NCBI GenBank assembly: GCA_030828305.1
Contig: JAURCU010000011.1
Span: 1 to 39,673 of the forward strand
Length of the DNA stretch: 39,673 nt
From: Luteolibacter sp.
GTDB lineage: Bacteria > Verrucomicrobiota > Verrucomicrobiia > Verrucomicrobiales > Akkermansiaceae
Direction: 5' to 3'
The notes below the pieces were generated by a model. The model worked only from the letters and a program-made list of their open reading frames with translations. It had not been told where the DNA came from and made no database searches. A program made the translations under genes and the position numbers. This document shows, piece after piece, positions 14,882 through 23,645 of the stretch (within the stretch, counting starts at the first letter, position 1; the number at the start of each line of letters is the position of its first letter).

Positions 14882-16840
14882 TTGATTTCCATCCAGTCAC
14901 TCCGCGTCGAGTTCGGCGCACGCACCCTCTTTGAGGAACTCTGCTTTGCAGTTCAGCCCAAGGAGCGTATTGCCTTTGCTGGTCACAACGGAGCGGGCAA
15001 GTCGACCCTGATGAAGTGTATCGCGGGCATGATCGAGCCGAGTGGCGGCAGGATCTCCAAGCCCAAGGATTGTCGCATTGGCTACCTGCCCCAAGAGGGC
15101 ATCCACGTGAAGGGGCGCGCTCTCTGGCAGGAGACGGAAACGGCATTCGGCGAGACCCTGGAGCTGCAGCGCCGCATAGAACGCATGTCTGGTGAGCTGC
15201 AAAAGCTCGACCCACGCTCTTCGCCCTACGCTGAGTTACTGGAGGACATCGGAGACTTGGAGCTCAAACTCGACGATTTCGATCCGGCCAAGATGAAGCC
15301 GCGCATTGAATCCGTGCTCAAGGGTCTTGGTTTCCAAGACAAGGATTTCACCCGTGACTGCGGCGAGTTCTCCGGCGGCTGGCAGATGCGTATCGCCATG
15401 GCCAAGCTTTTTTTGCAGCAGCCCGAGGTGCTGCTGCTTGATGAGCCGACCAACCATCTGGACATCGGCAGTCAGGTTTGGGTGGAGCAGTATTTGCACG
15501 AATACAGCGGCGCCATCCTGCTGATTTCGCACGACCGCGCACTCCTAGACGGTCTGTGCACGCGCACCATTGCCTTTGCCAGCGGGCGCGCCGAGGAGTA
15601 TGCAGGCAACTTCTCCTATTTTGAGAAGGCCTCCGTCGAGCGCCGGGCCATCCAGCGCAAGCAGTATGAGTCGCAGCAGCGCGAGATTGCCGAGCACAAG
15701 CGCTTCATCAGCCGTTTCCGTGCCACCGCCTCCAAGGCCAGTTTGGTGCAGTCGCGTATCAAGATGCTCGAGAAGATGGAGTTGTTTCCTGCGCCTGAGC
15801 AGGATGATGCGGTGATGAACTTCAAGTTTCCAAAGCCGCCGGCCTCAGGGCATTGCGTGGCGAAGTTGGAAGCCGTGTCCAAGAGTTATGGTCCCATTCA
15901 CCTATTCAGCGGTTTTGATTTCGAGATCAACCGTGGCGAAAAATTCGCGATTGTCGGGCCCAATGGTGCGGGCAAGTCGACTTTCTGCCGCCTGATCACC
16001 GGCCAGGAGCAGCCAGATGCGGGCGCGCAGCAACTCGGCCATAAAGTGGCGTGTTCCTTTTTCTCACAGAACCATGCCGATGAGCTCGACCCGAATCGCA
16101 CCATCTTGGAAACCGTTGAGGCCGAGGCTTCGCGGGAGTCCGCGCCCGAGGCACGCAACCTGCTCGGCTGCTTCCTGTTTCGCGGCGACGATGTCTTCAA
16201 GAAAGTCGGGGTTCTCTCCGGGGGTGAGCGTTCGCGTGTTGCCCTTGTCTGCATGCTCTTGCGGCCGGCCAATTTTCTGATTCTTGATGAGCCTACCAAT
16301 CATCTGGATATGCAATCGCAGGAAGTCCTACAGCGCGCGCTCAAGGACTACCCGGGAAGTGTCATGATCGTGTCGCACAACCGTGACTTCCTCGACCCTT
16401 TGGTCACCAAGACCCTTGAATTCCATCCCGAGCACCAGCCCCAGGTGTATGCCGGCAACATCAGCTACTACCTAGAAAAGTCCGAGGAACTTGTGGTAAG
16501 CCAAGTGAGCGCTACCAAAAACGATAGCAAGGCCGCGGTGAACTCCGGCTTAAACCGCAAGGAGCAGCGCAAGCTCGAAGCTGCCCAACGCGAAAAGCGC
16601 AACAAGGTGCTCAAGCCCCTTGAGCAGGAATTTGAAGCGGTGGAAAAGAAGATTGCCGAACTCGAGGGTGCGCAGGCGACCCTGACCGAGCAGTTAAGCA
16701 GCGAGGCAGTGGCCTCGGATCCGGATCAGTTCCGGCAGGTCAGTGAGGCCATCACCAAGTTGGCAAAGTCCTTGGAGAACGGTTACACCCGCTGGGATGA
16801 GCTGAGTGACGAAATCGACAAGGTGAAGGAGGAACTGTAG
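14882..16840 (+). CDS. ABC-F family ATPase (ribosome-associated)
   Basis: A 652-residue protein with two ABC domains and no membrane segments. Domain 1 has Walker A GHNGAGKST, signature FSGGWQMR and Walker B LLLDEPTNHLD. Domain 2 has Walker A GPNGAGKST, signature LSGGERSRVAL and LILDEPTNHLD. The linker between them (EKASVERRAIQRKQYESQQR..) is the charged helical arm typical of ABC-F proteins, and the C-terminus is a coiled coil (KKIAELEGAQATLTEQ). The TTG at 14882 gives LISIQSLRVEFGARTLF, which fits the usual MISIxNL start; the frame runs open to 14846. ABC-F proteins act on the ribosome E site. It resembles the Uup/YheS group; the exact member is unclear. Confidence 0.93.
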   Translation: MISIQSLRVEFGARTLFEELCFAVQPKERIAFAGHNGAGKSTLMKCIAGMIEPSGGRISKPKDCRIGYLPQEGIHVKGRALWQETETAFGETLELQRRIERMSGELQKLDPRSSPYAELLEDIGDLELKLDDFDPAKMKPRIESVLKGLGFQDKDFTRDCGEFSGGWQMRIAMAKLFLQQPEVLLLDEPTNHLDIGSQVWVEQYLHEYSGAILLISHDRALLDGLCTRTIAFASGRAEEYAGNFSYFEKASVERRAIQRKQYESQQREIAEHKRFISRFRATASKASLVQSRIKMLEKMELFPAPEQDDAVMNFKFPKPPASGHCVAKLEAVSKSYGPIHLFSGFDFEINRGEKFAIVGPNGAGKSTFCRLITGQEQPDAGAQQLGHKVACSFFSQNHADELDPNRTILETVEAEASRESAPEARNLLGCFLFRGDDVFKKVGVLSGGERSRVALVCMLLRPANFLILDEPTNHLDMQSQEVLQRALKDYPGSVMIVSHNRDFLDPLVTKTLEFHPEHQPQVYAGNISYYLEKSEELVVSQVSATKNDSKAAVNSGLNRKEQRKLEAAQREKRNKVLKPLEQEFEAVEKKIAELEGAQATLTEQLSSEAVASDPDQFRQVSEAITKLAKSLENGYTRWDELSDEIDKVKEEL

Positions 16841-16896
16841 CGGCGGTCCATGACCGCCGGGGGATGTTGGGTTTGGTGGTCACAGACCGCCGCTAC
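16837..16896. repeat. Inverted pair of GTAGCGGCGGTC palindromic repeats
   Basis: GTAGCGGCGGTCCATGACC (16837-16855) is the inverse of 16878-16896 (GGTCACAGACCGCCGCTAC), differing at two of 19 positions. Each arm is itself a small hairpin: GGCGGTC-CAT-GACCGCC (16842-16858) and GGTGGTC-ACA-GACCGCC (16875-16891). The left arm overlaps the stop codon of the ABC-F gene. A third, 18-base exact copy lies at 18615-18632 in opposite orientation. This is the layout of REP-type dispersed repeats. Confidence 0.75.
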
Positions 16897-16936
16897 AGTC
16901 ATTGACCTCTAGCCCGCTCTAGCCATCATCTCCACC

Positions 16937-17422
16937 ATGTCCAAGACCATCCGGATCCCCGACGCTGGCGAGAAGCAGGCGCTTTATAAGGAGGCGAAGG
17001 TCAAGCTTCAGGGCTTGCTGGATGCAGAGACCGATGAGCTGGTCATCATGGCCAGTGTTGCCGCGGTGCTCCACGATCTCATGCCGCACTATTTCTGGAC
17101 CGGCTTCTACCGGGTTGTGGGCAATGAGTTGGTGATCGGCCCTTACCAGGGGACACCCGCTTGCCTGCGTATCGCCCAGGGCAGGGGAGTTTGTGGCAGG
17201 GCATGGGAGACGGGTGAGACTCAGGTGGTTGAGGACGTTCACGCCTTTCCCGGCCACATCGCCTGCGATGCCCGCTCGGAGAGCGAGATTGTTGTGCCTT
17301 GGCGCGATGGAGCGGGGAAGGTCATCGCCCTGCTCGACGTGGATTCGACCCTCAAGGCGGCCTTTGATGAGGTGGATCGGGAGGGGCTGGAGAAACTACA
17401 CGGCGAGCTGCAGCGAGATTGA
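16937..17422 (+). CDS. msrC: Free methionine-(R)-sulfoxide reductase (GAF domain)
   Basis: A 161-residue single GAF-domain enzyme that reduces free L-methionine-(R)-sulfoxide. The family's three cysteines are all present: C76 in PACLRI, C86 in GRGVCG and C110 in HIACDARS. Around them are the family motifs WTGFYRV, LVIGPYQGTPAC and SESEIVVP. Length is typical. The ATG at 16937 follows TCCACC. It sits directly after the palindromic repeat pair and belongs to no clear operon. It probably cooperates with general oxidative repair, as does the peroxiredoxin at the other end of the window. Confidence 0.93.
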   Translation: MSKTIRIPDAGEKQALYKEAKVKLQGLLDAETDELVIMASVAAVLHDLMPHYFWTGFYRVVGNELVIGPYQGTPACLRIAQGRGVCGRAWETGETQVVEDVHAFPGHIACDARSESEIVVPWRDGAGKVIALLDVDSTLKAAFDEVDREGLEKLHGELQRD

Positions 17423-17549
17423 AGCGGGCGATTCTTCCTGTCCGTCAAAGGACAAAGGTAAAAGGAATGGCCTACTTTATCCTTGGAATGGCGTAGAGGG
17501 TGGATTATTTTCAAAATTCTGAGACGATTTGCACCACCCATCTCCCCTT

Positions 17550-18457
17550 ATGAAAACTCCCCCACATTCATTTCCTGTTCTCACCGTTTTTTTCTAGGGC
17601 TTGGCGCGATGACTGCATCAGCTGCTTTACACCTTCTAGAAAGTTTCGATTACGTATCGGAGGGCAACATCAATGGGGTGTCCTCCTATAATGGAGGCAC
17701 TGGCTTCGCCAGCGCATGGCAGGGCACAACAACAGGCACTTCCTTTTCCGTAGACGATGGGCTCGGCCATTCTCACGGCGGCAATGATCCGGCCGGTCTC
17801 ACTTTCAGCGGCCTCAGCGCGACGGGTTCTTTCATACTCACTCGCGTCTCCGCACCGGGTGGCGCTCAAGTCAATCGGACCATCAATTCCACAGTGGCCT
17901 CCAACATGACTTCTGGCACTCTCTATTTCAGCGTGCTTGTCCGTCCCAAATTCTACTCGGTAGGAAATGAGAACATGGCAATCATGTTTGGAACCAGTGA
18001 CATCTTGGACCCCAATGCAAAACCAGTCACGTCAGCATCTGGGGATTCAATTGGTTTTGCTCTTAGGGGCAGTGGGTCTGAAATCGATTTCCACGCCATC
18101 GCTGTTGACGGAGGTGCCACCAGTATCAGCGCTTTGGGTGGAATTGCCGACACCAGCCCACAGATCCACATGATCTACGGAGAAATCACATGGGGCGCCA
18201 CAGACACCATCACCCTCTTCAATAGCACGACGAACACCGACCTCTCTTCGTTTGCTCAATTCGCCACTCTCGATGCCACATTGAACGAAGGATCTTTTGA
18301 TACCCTGCACGTTGCGGGCCAGCAAGTCAGCAGCTTGGACGAGATTCGCTTTGGCTCAAGTCTTGCCGACATCGGCATTACCAGCATCCCCGAACCCTCC
18401 GCCGCCCTTCTCGGTGGCCTCGGAACTCTTTTGTTGCTGCGCCGTCGCAAGCGCTAA
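17550..18457 (+). pseudogene. PEP-CTERM surface protein with frame break in a T7 tract of its signal peptide
   Basis: From the ATG at 17550 the frame reads MKTPPHSFPVLTVFF and then hits TAG at 17595. One frame over, the protein continues as LGLGAMTASAALHLLESFDY and stays open to 18457. One additional T in the T7 run at 17587-17593, or a -1 slip there, would join the two halves into a perfect signal peptide ending in ASA-A. The mature part (~280 residues) is a beta-rich LamG-like domain of the type common in Verrucomicrobia, ending with SLDEIRFGSSLADIG. The C-terminus is a canonical PEP-CTERM signal: IPEPS, a hydrophobic helix and RRRKR. Without the join the first start in the long frame (TTG at 17483) gives no signal peptide. 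It may be a true pseudogene, a phase-variable gene, a slippage gene or a sequence error. Confidence 0.8.
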
Positions 18458-18477
18458 CCAATTGCCATACTCGAAAC

Positions 18478-18513
18478 AAAACGCCGATCCGATCATGCAG
18501 ATCGGCGTTTTTT
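18478..18513 (+). terminator. Rho-independent terminator after the PEP-CTERM gene
   Basis: ACGCCGATC (18481-18489) pairs with GATCGGCGT (18500-18508) across a 10-base loop and is followed by a run of six Ts to 18513. A3-4 precede the stem, so weak function on the minus strand, for the convergent symporter gene, is also possible. Confidence 0.88.
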
Positions 18514-18517
18514 GTAG

Positions 18518-18632
18518 TAGGGGCATTCGGCCCGAATGCCCGACTTTGGCGACCGCAGGCGGCGGTAGCATCGGACGGCCGAGCCGCTCGTCCCTACCAG
18601 CTTGAGCTTCGGCAGTCATGGACCGCCGCTAC
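18518..18632. repeat. Cluster of three different palindromic REP-like units
   Basis: Unit 1: GGGCATTCGG (18521-18530) and CCGAATGCCC (18532-18541), a nearly loopless perfect palindrome. Unit 2: GGACG (18573-18577) and CGTCC (18588-18592) enclosing an imperfect GC-rich palindrome, flanked by TAG/CTA. Unit 3: GTCATGGACCGCCGCTAC (18615-18632), the exact inverse of the 18-base unit at 16837-16854. All lie in the gap between the PEP-CTERM gene and the symporter gene, just after a terminator. Confidence 0.65.
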
Positions 18633-18685
18633 AATGGCTCCGAATTTGTTGGGGTAGCCAAGAACGAAGCACGCGGCATCGCCGC

Positions 18686-20518
18686 CTAATGCTCCGCGGC
18701 ATCGCCACTCCCACTCGGAATGTGGATGTCGGCGACCATGTCCTGAATCTCCTGCGGGGCATCTTCGGTAAAGGCCTTGACGGTAAAGGTCACCGCGAAG
18801 TTGACCAGCATGCCGACGAAGCCGATGCCTTCGGGCGTGATGCCCAATATGAATGGCTTCATGTCTGCGAACTGGACGGCGATGATGTAGAAGGTGGTAA
18901 ATCCGATGCCGGCCAGCATGCCCGCGACGGCGGCCTTGCTGTTCATCTTCTTGGAGAAGATGCCGATGAGTAGCGTCGGGAAGAAGGACGAGGCAGCAAG
19001 ACCAAAGGCAAAGGCCACGGTCTTGGCGATGAAAGCCGAGGGCGGGTTGATGCCGAAGTAGGTGGCAACACCGAGTGCCAGGAAGGCGGCGATTCTGGCA
19101 TAGCGCACTTCCTCCTTGTCGCTGAGGTCGGGCTTCACGATCTTTTTCATGAGATCGTGGGAGATGGAGGTTGAGAGCACTAACAATAGACCCGCCGCGG
19201 TCGAGAGAGCAGCCGCAATGCAACCGGCCATGAGCAGTGCGATCACCCATTTGGGGAGTCCCGCCATTGAGGGGTTGGCCATAACCATGATGTCGGTGCC
19301 GAAGTAGAGCTCGTTGGGGTTGGTCATGTCCGCCTTCTGGGCCAGCAGGCGCTCCCCGTGCTTGCCGACCAGTTGATCCTTGGGGGAGTCGGCAGAGGGA
19401 TATTGCGGTTTCTTGCTCTCCGAGATGATGAAGACGTTGTTGGTCTTTTTCTCGGCGGTGGAATGAGCCGGCCCGTGGATGTTGATGATGCCGTCGTCGT
19501 TCTTGTCGACCCAGGCCATCTGGCCGGTGCTTTCGTAGTCCTTGAGCCAGGCTGGGGCTTGCGAGTAGGAAACGCCGTTGAGCTTCTCGATGAGGTTGAC
19601 CCGTGAGAAGGCTCCAATGGTCGGAGCAGTCAGGTAGATGACGGCAATGAAAGCCAAGGTCCAGCAGGCGGATTTGCGCACGGCGCGCACATTCTTGACC
19701 GTAAAGAATCGCACAATCACGTGGGGTAGGCCAGCGGTTCCGCACATGAGGGCCGCGGTGATGCAGAACATGTTGAGAGTGGAAAGTTTGCCTGCGGTGT
19801 ATTCCTGGAAGCCAATCGAGGTGTTGATGTTGTTGAGCTTCTCGAGAAAGGGCACGGAATCCGCACCATCGGGAGCGTAGGAGCCGATGAGGCCCAGTTG
19901 CGGGATGAAGTTGTTGGTGAGGATGATGGAGATGAAGATCGCGGGGATGGTATAGGCAAAGGCCATCACGCAATACTGGGCCACTTGGGTGTAGGTGATG
20001 CCCTTCATGCCGCCGAGGCCCGCATAAAAGAAGACGATGGACGCCCCGATCAGCACGCCCTTGGTCAGGCTAATGCCAAAGAGTTGGGAGAACACCACGC
20101 CCACGCCATTCATCTGACCCATGATGTAGGTCATGCAGATGAAGATGGCACAGAGCACCGCGACAAAGCGCGCCTGCTTGGAGTAAAAGCGATCACCGAC
20201 GAAGTCCGGTACGGTGGCTTTGCCGAACTTGCGCAGGAAGGGCACCATCAGCACGGTCAAGAGCACGAAACCACCGGTCCAGCCCATGAGGAATTGCGAT
20301 CCATCGTAACCCGCGGCGGCAACCGCACCGGCCATGGAGATGAAGGTGGCGGCGCTCATCCAGTCGGCGGCGGTCGCCATGCCGTTGGCGAAGGGAGAAA
20401 CACCCCCGCCCGCGGTATAGTATTCCTTGGTGGAGCCGGCTCGCGAGCGGACGGCGATACCGATGTAGATCGCGAAGGAAACGCCGATGAAGATGTAGTT
20501 GTAAACGTCCTGGGACAT
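18686..20518 (-). CDS. Sodium:solute symporter, large subunit (SSS family, VC_2705-like)
   Basis: A 610-residue inner-membrane transporter with about 13 hydrophobic helices. It belongs to the SSS family, near ActP-type monocarboxylate carriers: [19 protein letters not shown] in helix 2 region, [30 protein letters not shown] and [19 protein letters not shown], which contains the serine/alanine Na+-site helix. A long soluble insert around residues 310-410 ([12 protein letters not shown] and following) is known for the VC_2705 subgroup. The gene encoding its small DUF4212 partner lies 19 bases upstream, which supports this subgroup. The substrate is not known; acetate or a related small acid is plausible. 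Confidence 0.9.
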   Translation of the reverse strand: MSQDVYNYIFIGVSFAIYIGIAVRSRAGSTKEYYTAGGGVSPFANGMATAADWMSAATFISMAGAVAAAGYDGSQFLMGWTGGFVLLTVLMVPFLRKFGKATVPDFVGDRFYSKQARFVAVLCAIFICMTYIMGQMNGVGVVFSQLFGISLTKGVLIGASIVFFYAGLGGMKGITYTQVAQYCVMAFAYTIPAIFISIILTNNFIPQLGLIGSYAPDGADSVPFLEKLNNINTSIGFQEYTAGKLSTLNMFCITAALMCGTAGLPHVIVRFFTVKNVRAVRKSACWTLAFIAVIYLTAPTIGAFSRVNLIEKLNGVSYSQAPAWLKDYESTGQMAWVDKNDDGIINIHGPAHSTAEKKTNNVFIISESKKPQYPSADSPKDQLVGKHGERLLAQKADMTNPNELYFGTDIMVMANPSMAGLPKWVIALLMAGCIAAALSTAAGLLLVLSTSISHDLMKKIVKPDLSDKEEVRYARIAAFLALGVATYFGINPPSAFIAKTVAFAFGLAASSFFPTLLIGIFSKKMNSKAAVAGMLAGIGFTTFYIIAVQFADMKPFILGITPEGIGFVGMLVNFAVTFTVKAFTEDAPQEIQDMVADIHIPSGSGDAAEH

Positions 20519-20537
20519 GGAAAGTGGGTGGTCGGAA

Positions 20538-20825
20538 TTATTCCTCGGAGTAGCCGTGCTTGGCGTCGAGTTGGTTCATCAAACGGGCGTAGAGGATGAG
20601 GATCAGGACGAAGCAAATGATGGATCCCTGCTGGGCCATCCAGAAGCCGAAGGGGGCGTTGCCGATTTTGGGAAGCGTGGCGTCGCACCAGTCGCGCAAG
20701 AGAATTGCAGCACCAAAGCTGACGACGAACCAGACCGCGAGCAGGCAGAAGGTGATTTTGAGGCAGGCACGCCAATGGGCACGGGGGTGGTCCACCGTTG
20801 GAGTGGGAGTATCGGATTCGGACAT
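20538..20825 (-). CDS. Symporter small subunit (DUF4212)
   Basis: A 95-residue protein with two membrane helices ([19 protein letters not shown] and [18 protein letters not shown]). The pattern [28 protein letters not shown] and [11 protein letters not shown] matches the DUF4212 family, which is always found next to VC_2705-type sodium:solute symporters. It lies first in the two-gene operon and ends 19 bases before the large subunit starts. It probably stabilises or gates the transporter. Confidence 0.92.
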   Translation of the reverse strand: MSESDTPTPTVDHPRAHWRACLKITFCLLAVWFVVSFGAAILLRDWCDATLPKIGNAPFGFWMAQQGSIICFVLILILYARLMNQLDAKHGYSEE

Positions 20826-21015
20826 GGGTTCAATGGGCTTGGGTTCCTGCTTCCTGGTTGTATTTCTGCGTCACTGCTCGTGAGGCGAAACCAGACTTGT
20901 CGCGATGCAGCTGCTGGAGCGAAGTCGGATGGGTTGTATCAATCGGGCGAGTGTCTGATTGAAGAACCTAAAATGCTGGGTGAACGCCAAGTTCCAAGCC
21001 AAAAGTCGGGCCACG

Positions 21016-21049
21016 AAAAAGCCCTATGCGACAAAGTCACCACAGGGCT
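21016..21049 (-). terminator. Terminator for the DUF5684-like gene (minus strand)
   Basis: Read on the minus strand, AGCCCT (complement of 21044-21049) pairs with AGGGCT (complement of 21020-21025) and is followed by TTTTT (complement of 21016-21020). The loop is long (about 18 bases). It lies 27 bases after the stop of the small membrane protein gene. The rest of the 250-base gap (20826-21075) shows no gene; it must hold the promoter of the symporter operon. Confidence 0.65.
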
Positions 21050-21075
21050 GGTTCGATTGTGATGTTGATTGGGCC

Positions 21076-21489
21076 TTATGCGGCGGGTTGTTGGGCGCCG
21101 CCTTGGTATTGGGCGGAGCCAAAACCGAGCACGGGGTAAAAGATGAATGGCAGGAAGATCAGGCCCAGCGTGGTGCCCACACCGCGACCAAATGCTTTGG
21201 CTAACTCATTGGCTAAAATAAAGCTAATGATGATGTTCACGAAGGGGATCAGGATAAGGATGATCCACCAGATTGGCTTGCCAACGATCTCAAGGATCAC
21301 GATCACGTTGTAGATGGGGACAATCGCCGCCCAACCGGGCTTGCCGGCTTTGGTGAAGATTTTCCACATGGATGCGACGATCAGAACGATGATCGCAAGG
21401 TAGATAATGAAGAAGACGGCGAGGCCGGCCATGGCAGCACCTGCAGCAGCATCGAGTTCAGGTGTGTTTTGAGCGAGGAGGTTAAACAT
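21076..21489 (-). CDS. Small membrane protein, DUF5684-like
   Basis: A 137-residue integral membrane protein with about three to four hydrophobic helices. The segments MWKIFTKAGKPGWAAIVPIYN, VGKPIWWIILILIPFVN and LAKAFGRGVGTTLGLIFLPF are characteristic of the DUF5684 family, whose function is unknown. The N-terminus is mostly hydrophobic after a short polar lead (NLLAQNTPELDAAAG). The C-terminus is a short Gln/Ala-rich tail. It appears to be a single-gene unit with its own terminator. Confidence 0.85.
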   Translation of the reverse strand: MFNLLAQNTPELDAAAGAAMAGLAVFFIIYLAIIVLIVASMWKIFTKAGKPGWAAIVPIYNVIVILEIVGKPIWWIILILIPFVNIIISFILANELAKAFGRGVGTTLGLIFLPFIFYPVLGFGSAQYQGGAQQPAA

Positions 21490-21592
21490 AGTATGGATGG
21501 GTTATGGATGAACAGCGTTTCGATACCGGAAACTCTAACTGAAAGCAAGCTGCAATTCTACGGGTTTCTTTACAAAAACCGCCGCTTTCTTC

Positions 21593-22744
21593 CTATTTGC
21601 TTAGCATCCACGCGATGTGGGGCGTGTAGAGATCCGGTTCCAAAAGGAAGGAATCGTGGCCTTTTTCAGAGTGCACGGTGATGTGCATGTTCTCCACTTT
21701 ATGGGCTTCGAGGTGACCCACTAGTTCGGTTTGTTCCTCAGGGTAGAAACAGAAGTCCGAGTCGATGGAGAAGACCAACCAGCGCTGTCCCGCCTCACGG
21801 CAGCGTTGTAGCAGATCGCGTGGTGAGTCGGCGTGCGCTTCCTTAAGCGCATCGTAGCGCGACCAGAGGTCAATGATGCGCAGGTAGGTGTTGGCGTCGA
21901 AGCGTTGCACGAACTTCTTGCCCTGATGCAGCATGTAGCTCTGGAACTGGTCTTGCACCTTGTACCAGGCGAGGGTGTCTTCGGGTTGAACGACATCCTT
22001 GCGCGCGCGGCGCTCGATGGCATCGAGATGGACGAAGGTCTTGTGGGATATCATGCGCGCGAGCGCCAAGCCGTAGAGCGGGCCCTCACCTTCGTAGTAG
22101 TCACCACCGTTGAAGTGGGGATCGTTCTCAATGGCGAGGATCTGCTCGAAGAGGATGAGCCGGTTGAGGACGGTGGTCTTGAAGCCCGAAGCGATGGGAA
22201 TGACGTTGCGCACCCGATCCGGAAGCATGGTGGCGAAGGTGAGAGCAATGAGGCCACCCACCGAGGGCCCGACCACGGCGTGAAGTTGTCGGATGCCAAG
22301 TTGATCAAGCAGGCTGGAGAACACATTTACCTGATCCGCGGCGGAGATCGCCGGAAAGCTGGCACCCCATGGCTTGCCGGTTTCGGGGTTGATGGAGGCC
22401 GGTCCGGTGCTGCCGTAGCAGCCACCGAGATAATTGGCACAGAGGATGAAATACTTGTTGGTGTCCAGCGCCTTGCCGGGGCCGACCATGTCTTCCCACC
22501 AGCCGGCGTGGAGTTCTTCCTGCCAGTAGGTGCCGCTGCCCTCGATCTCGGTGGTGATGCCGGCGGCGTGGTGTGAGCCGGAGAGCGCGTGGAATAGAAG
22601 GATGGCGTTGGACTTGTCGGCATTGAGCTCGCCCCAGCTCTCGTAGGCGAGGCGCACACCAGGCAAAGAGCCACCACCCGCCAGCCGCACAGGATCCTGT
22701 GGGCTGCCGGTCTCGTGGAACTGGGTGTGGGTCACCTCGGGCAT
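21593..22744 (-). CDS. metX: Homoserine O-acetyltransferase
   Basis: A 383-residue alpha/beta-hydrolase-fold enzyme that activates homoserine for methionine synthesis. Motifs: LAYESWGELNADKSNAILL, FHALSGSHHAAG, the long NYLGGCYGSTGPASINPETG loop, the nucleophile S161 in VGPSVGG, an aspartate in FSIDSDFCFYPEEQ and the histidine in SEKGHDSFLLE. Full length. Members of this family may use acetyl- or succinyl-CoA; the sequence alone does not settle it. No metY or other methionine gene is adjacent. It is divergent from xth with 92 bases between. Confidence 0.94.
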   Translation of the reverse strand: MPEVTHTQFHETGSPQDPVRLAGGGSLPGVRLAYESWGELNADKSNAILLFHALSGSHHAAGITTEIEGSGTYWQEELHAGWWEDMVGPGKALDTNKYFILCANYLGGCYGSTGPASINPETGKPWGASFPAISAADQVNVFSSLLDQLGIRQLHAVVGPSVGGLIALTFATMLPDRVRNVIPIASGFKTTVLNRLILFEQILAIENDPHFNGGDYYEGEGPLYGLALARMISHKTFVHLDAIERRARKDVVQPEDTLAWYKVQDQFQSYMLHQGKKFVQRFDANTYLRIIDLWSRYDALKEAHADSPRDLLQRCREAGQRWLVFSIDSDFCFYPEEQTELVGHLEAHKVENMHITVHSEKGHDSFLLEPDLYTPHIAWMLSK

Positions 22745-22836
22745 TGGGAGGGCAGACTAATGGCAGTTTTTGCCGGGGGCAAGCCAAGGTCTGCTCGGGG
22801 CTTGTCATAGGCGCAGGGTGTGTGAAGCTGCCAGCG

Positions 22837-23595
22837 ATGAAGTTGATTTCGTGGAACGTAAACGGCATCCGCGCGATACTCAAAAAGGGCTTTGCCGATT
22901 GGGTGAGCGAGGAAGCCCCCGATATTCTCTGCCTGCAGGAAACCAAGGCCCGGCCCGAGCAGGTGGAGCTGCCGCTGGAGTTTGGGGCCTACAGGGACTA
23001 TTGGAGTTCAGCGGTGAAGCCGGGCTACTCAGGTGTGGCGGTGTTCACTCGTGAGGAGCCGAGGTCGGTGCAAGAAGGTCTCGGTATTGAAGAGCACGAT
23101 CAGGAAGGCCGCGTATTAACCCTGGAATACGACGACTTCATACTGGTGAACGTGTACACGCCCAATGCTCAGGATGGCTTGCGTCGGCTGCCCTATCGCA
23201 TGGAGTGGGACCAGGCCTTCCGTGAACACTGCGCCACTCAAGCGAACTGCAAGCCCGTGGTTTTCTGTGGCGACTTGAATGTGGCCCATGAAGAGATCGA
23301 TCTCGCCCGACCGGAGGCCAACCGCATGAGTCCGGGTTTCTCAGATGAGGAACGCGCCGGCTTCACCGAGCTTTTGGGAGCCGGTTTCGTTGACACCTTT
23401 CGCCACGAGTATCCCGACCTTTCAGACGCCTACTCCTGGTGGTCCTACCGTGGGGGTGCACGCCAACGCAACGTTGGCTGGCGCATTGATTACTTCGGAG
23501 TGTCCGAGGGCCTGATCGACCGGGTTAAGAATGCACGCATCCTGCCCGAAGTCATGGGCTCCGATCACTGTCCTGTGGGCATTCAGCTGAGCTGA
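22837..23595 (+). CDS. xth: Exodeoxyribonuclease III / AP endonuclease
   Basis: A 252-residue metal-dependent DNA repair nuclease that cuts at abasic sites and removes 3' blocking groups. The ATG at 22837 gives the family start MKLISWNVNGIRA (N7). E35 in CLQETKA binds the metal; VYTPNAQDG, CGDLNVAHEEIDLARP and SDHCPVGI carry the tyrosine, Asp/Asn pair and catalytic Asp-His. Length is normal. Its last codons lie within a 17-base palindrome (23581-23597). The frame is open upstream but the family start is clear. Confidence 0.95.
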   Translation: MKLISWNVNGIRAILKKGFADWVSEEAPDILCLQETKARPEQVELPLEFGAYRDYWSSAVKPGYSGVAVFTREEPRSVQEGLGIEEHDQEGRVLTLEYDDFILVNVYTPNAQDGLRRLPYRMEWDQAFREHCATQANCKPVVFCGDLNVAHEEIDLARPEANRMSPGFSDEERAGFTELLGAGFVDTFRHEYPDLSDAYSWWSYRGGARQRNVGWRIDYFGVSEGLIDRVKNARILPEVMGSDHCPVGIQLS

Positions 23596-23615
23596 ATGGC
23601 GAAGCTCGGAGCTTC
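23581..23615. repeat. Two back-to-back palindromes at the xth/rseP convergence
   Basis: ATTCAGCTGAGCTGAAT (23581-23597) is an 8+1+8 perfect palindrome that includes the xth stop codon. GAAGCTCGGAGCTTC (23601-23615) is a 7+1+7 perfect palindrome. Three bases separate them. No T tract follows on either strand, so they are not typical terminators, but stacked hairpins at a convergent gene junction may still slow polymerase or protect 3' ends. Confidence 0.55.
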
Positions 23616-23645
23616 AATGCTCAAGGTTCGCGAGAGGCACGCGCA

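Noticed and set aside
17483..17550. TTG start at 17483 for the PEP-CTERM protein
   Set aside because: It would put a basic, non-signal N-terminus in front of a protein that needs a signal peptide; the ATG at 17550 with a frame break at the T tract explains the sequence better.
19420..19580. Long soluble insert with an EF-hand-like DKNDDG in the symporter as a novel fusion
   Set aside because: An insert of this kind is known in the VC_2705 subgroup of SSS transporters, so it is not new.
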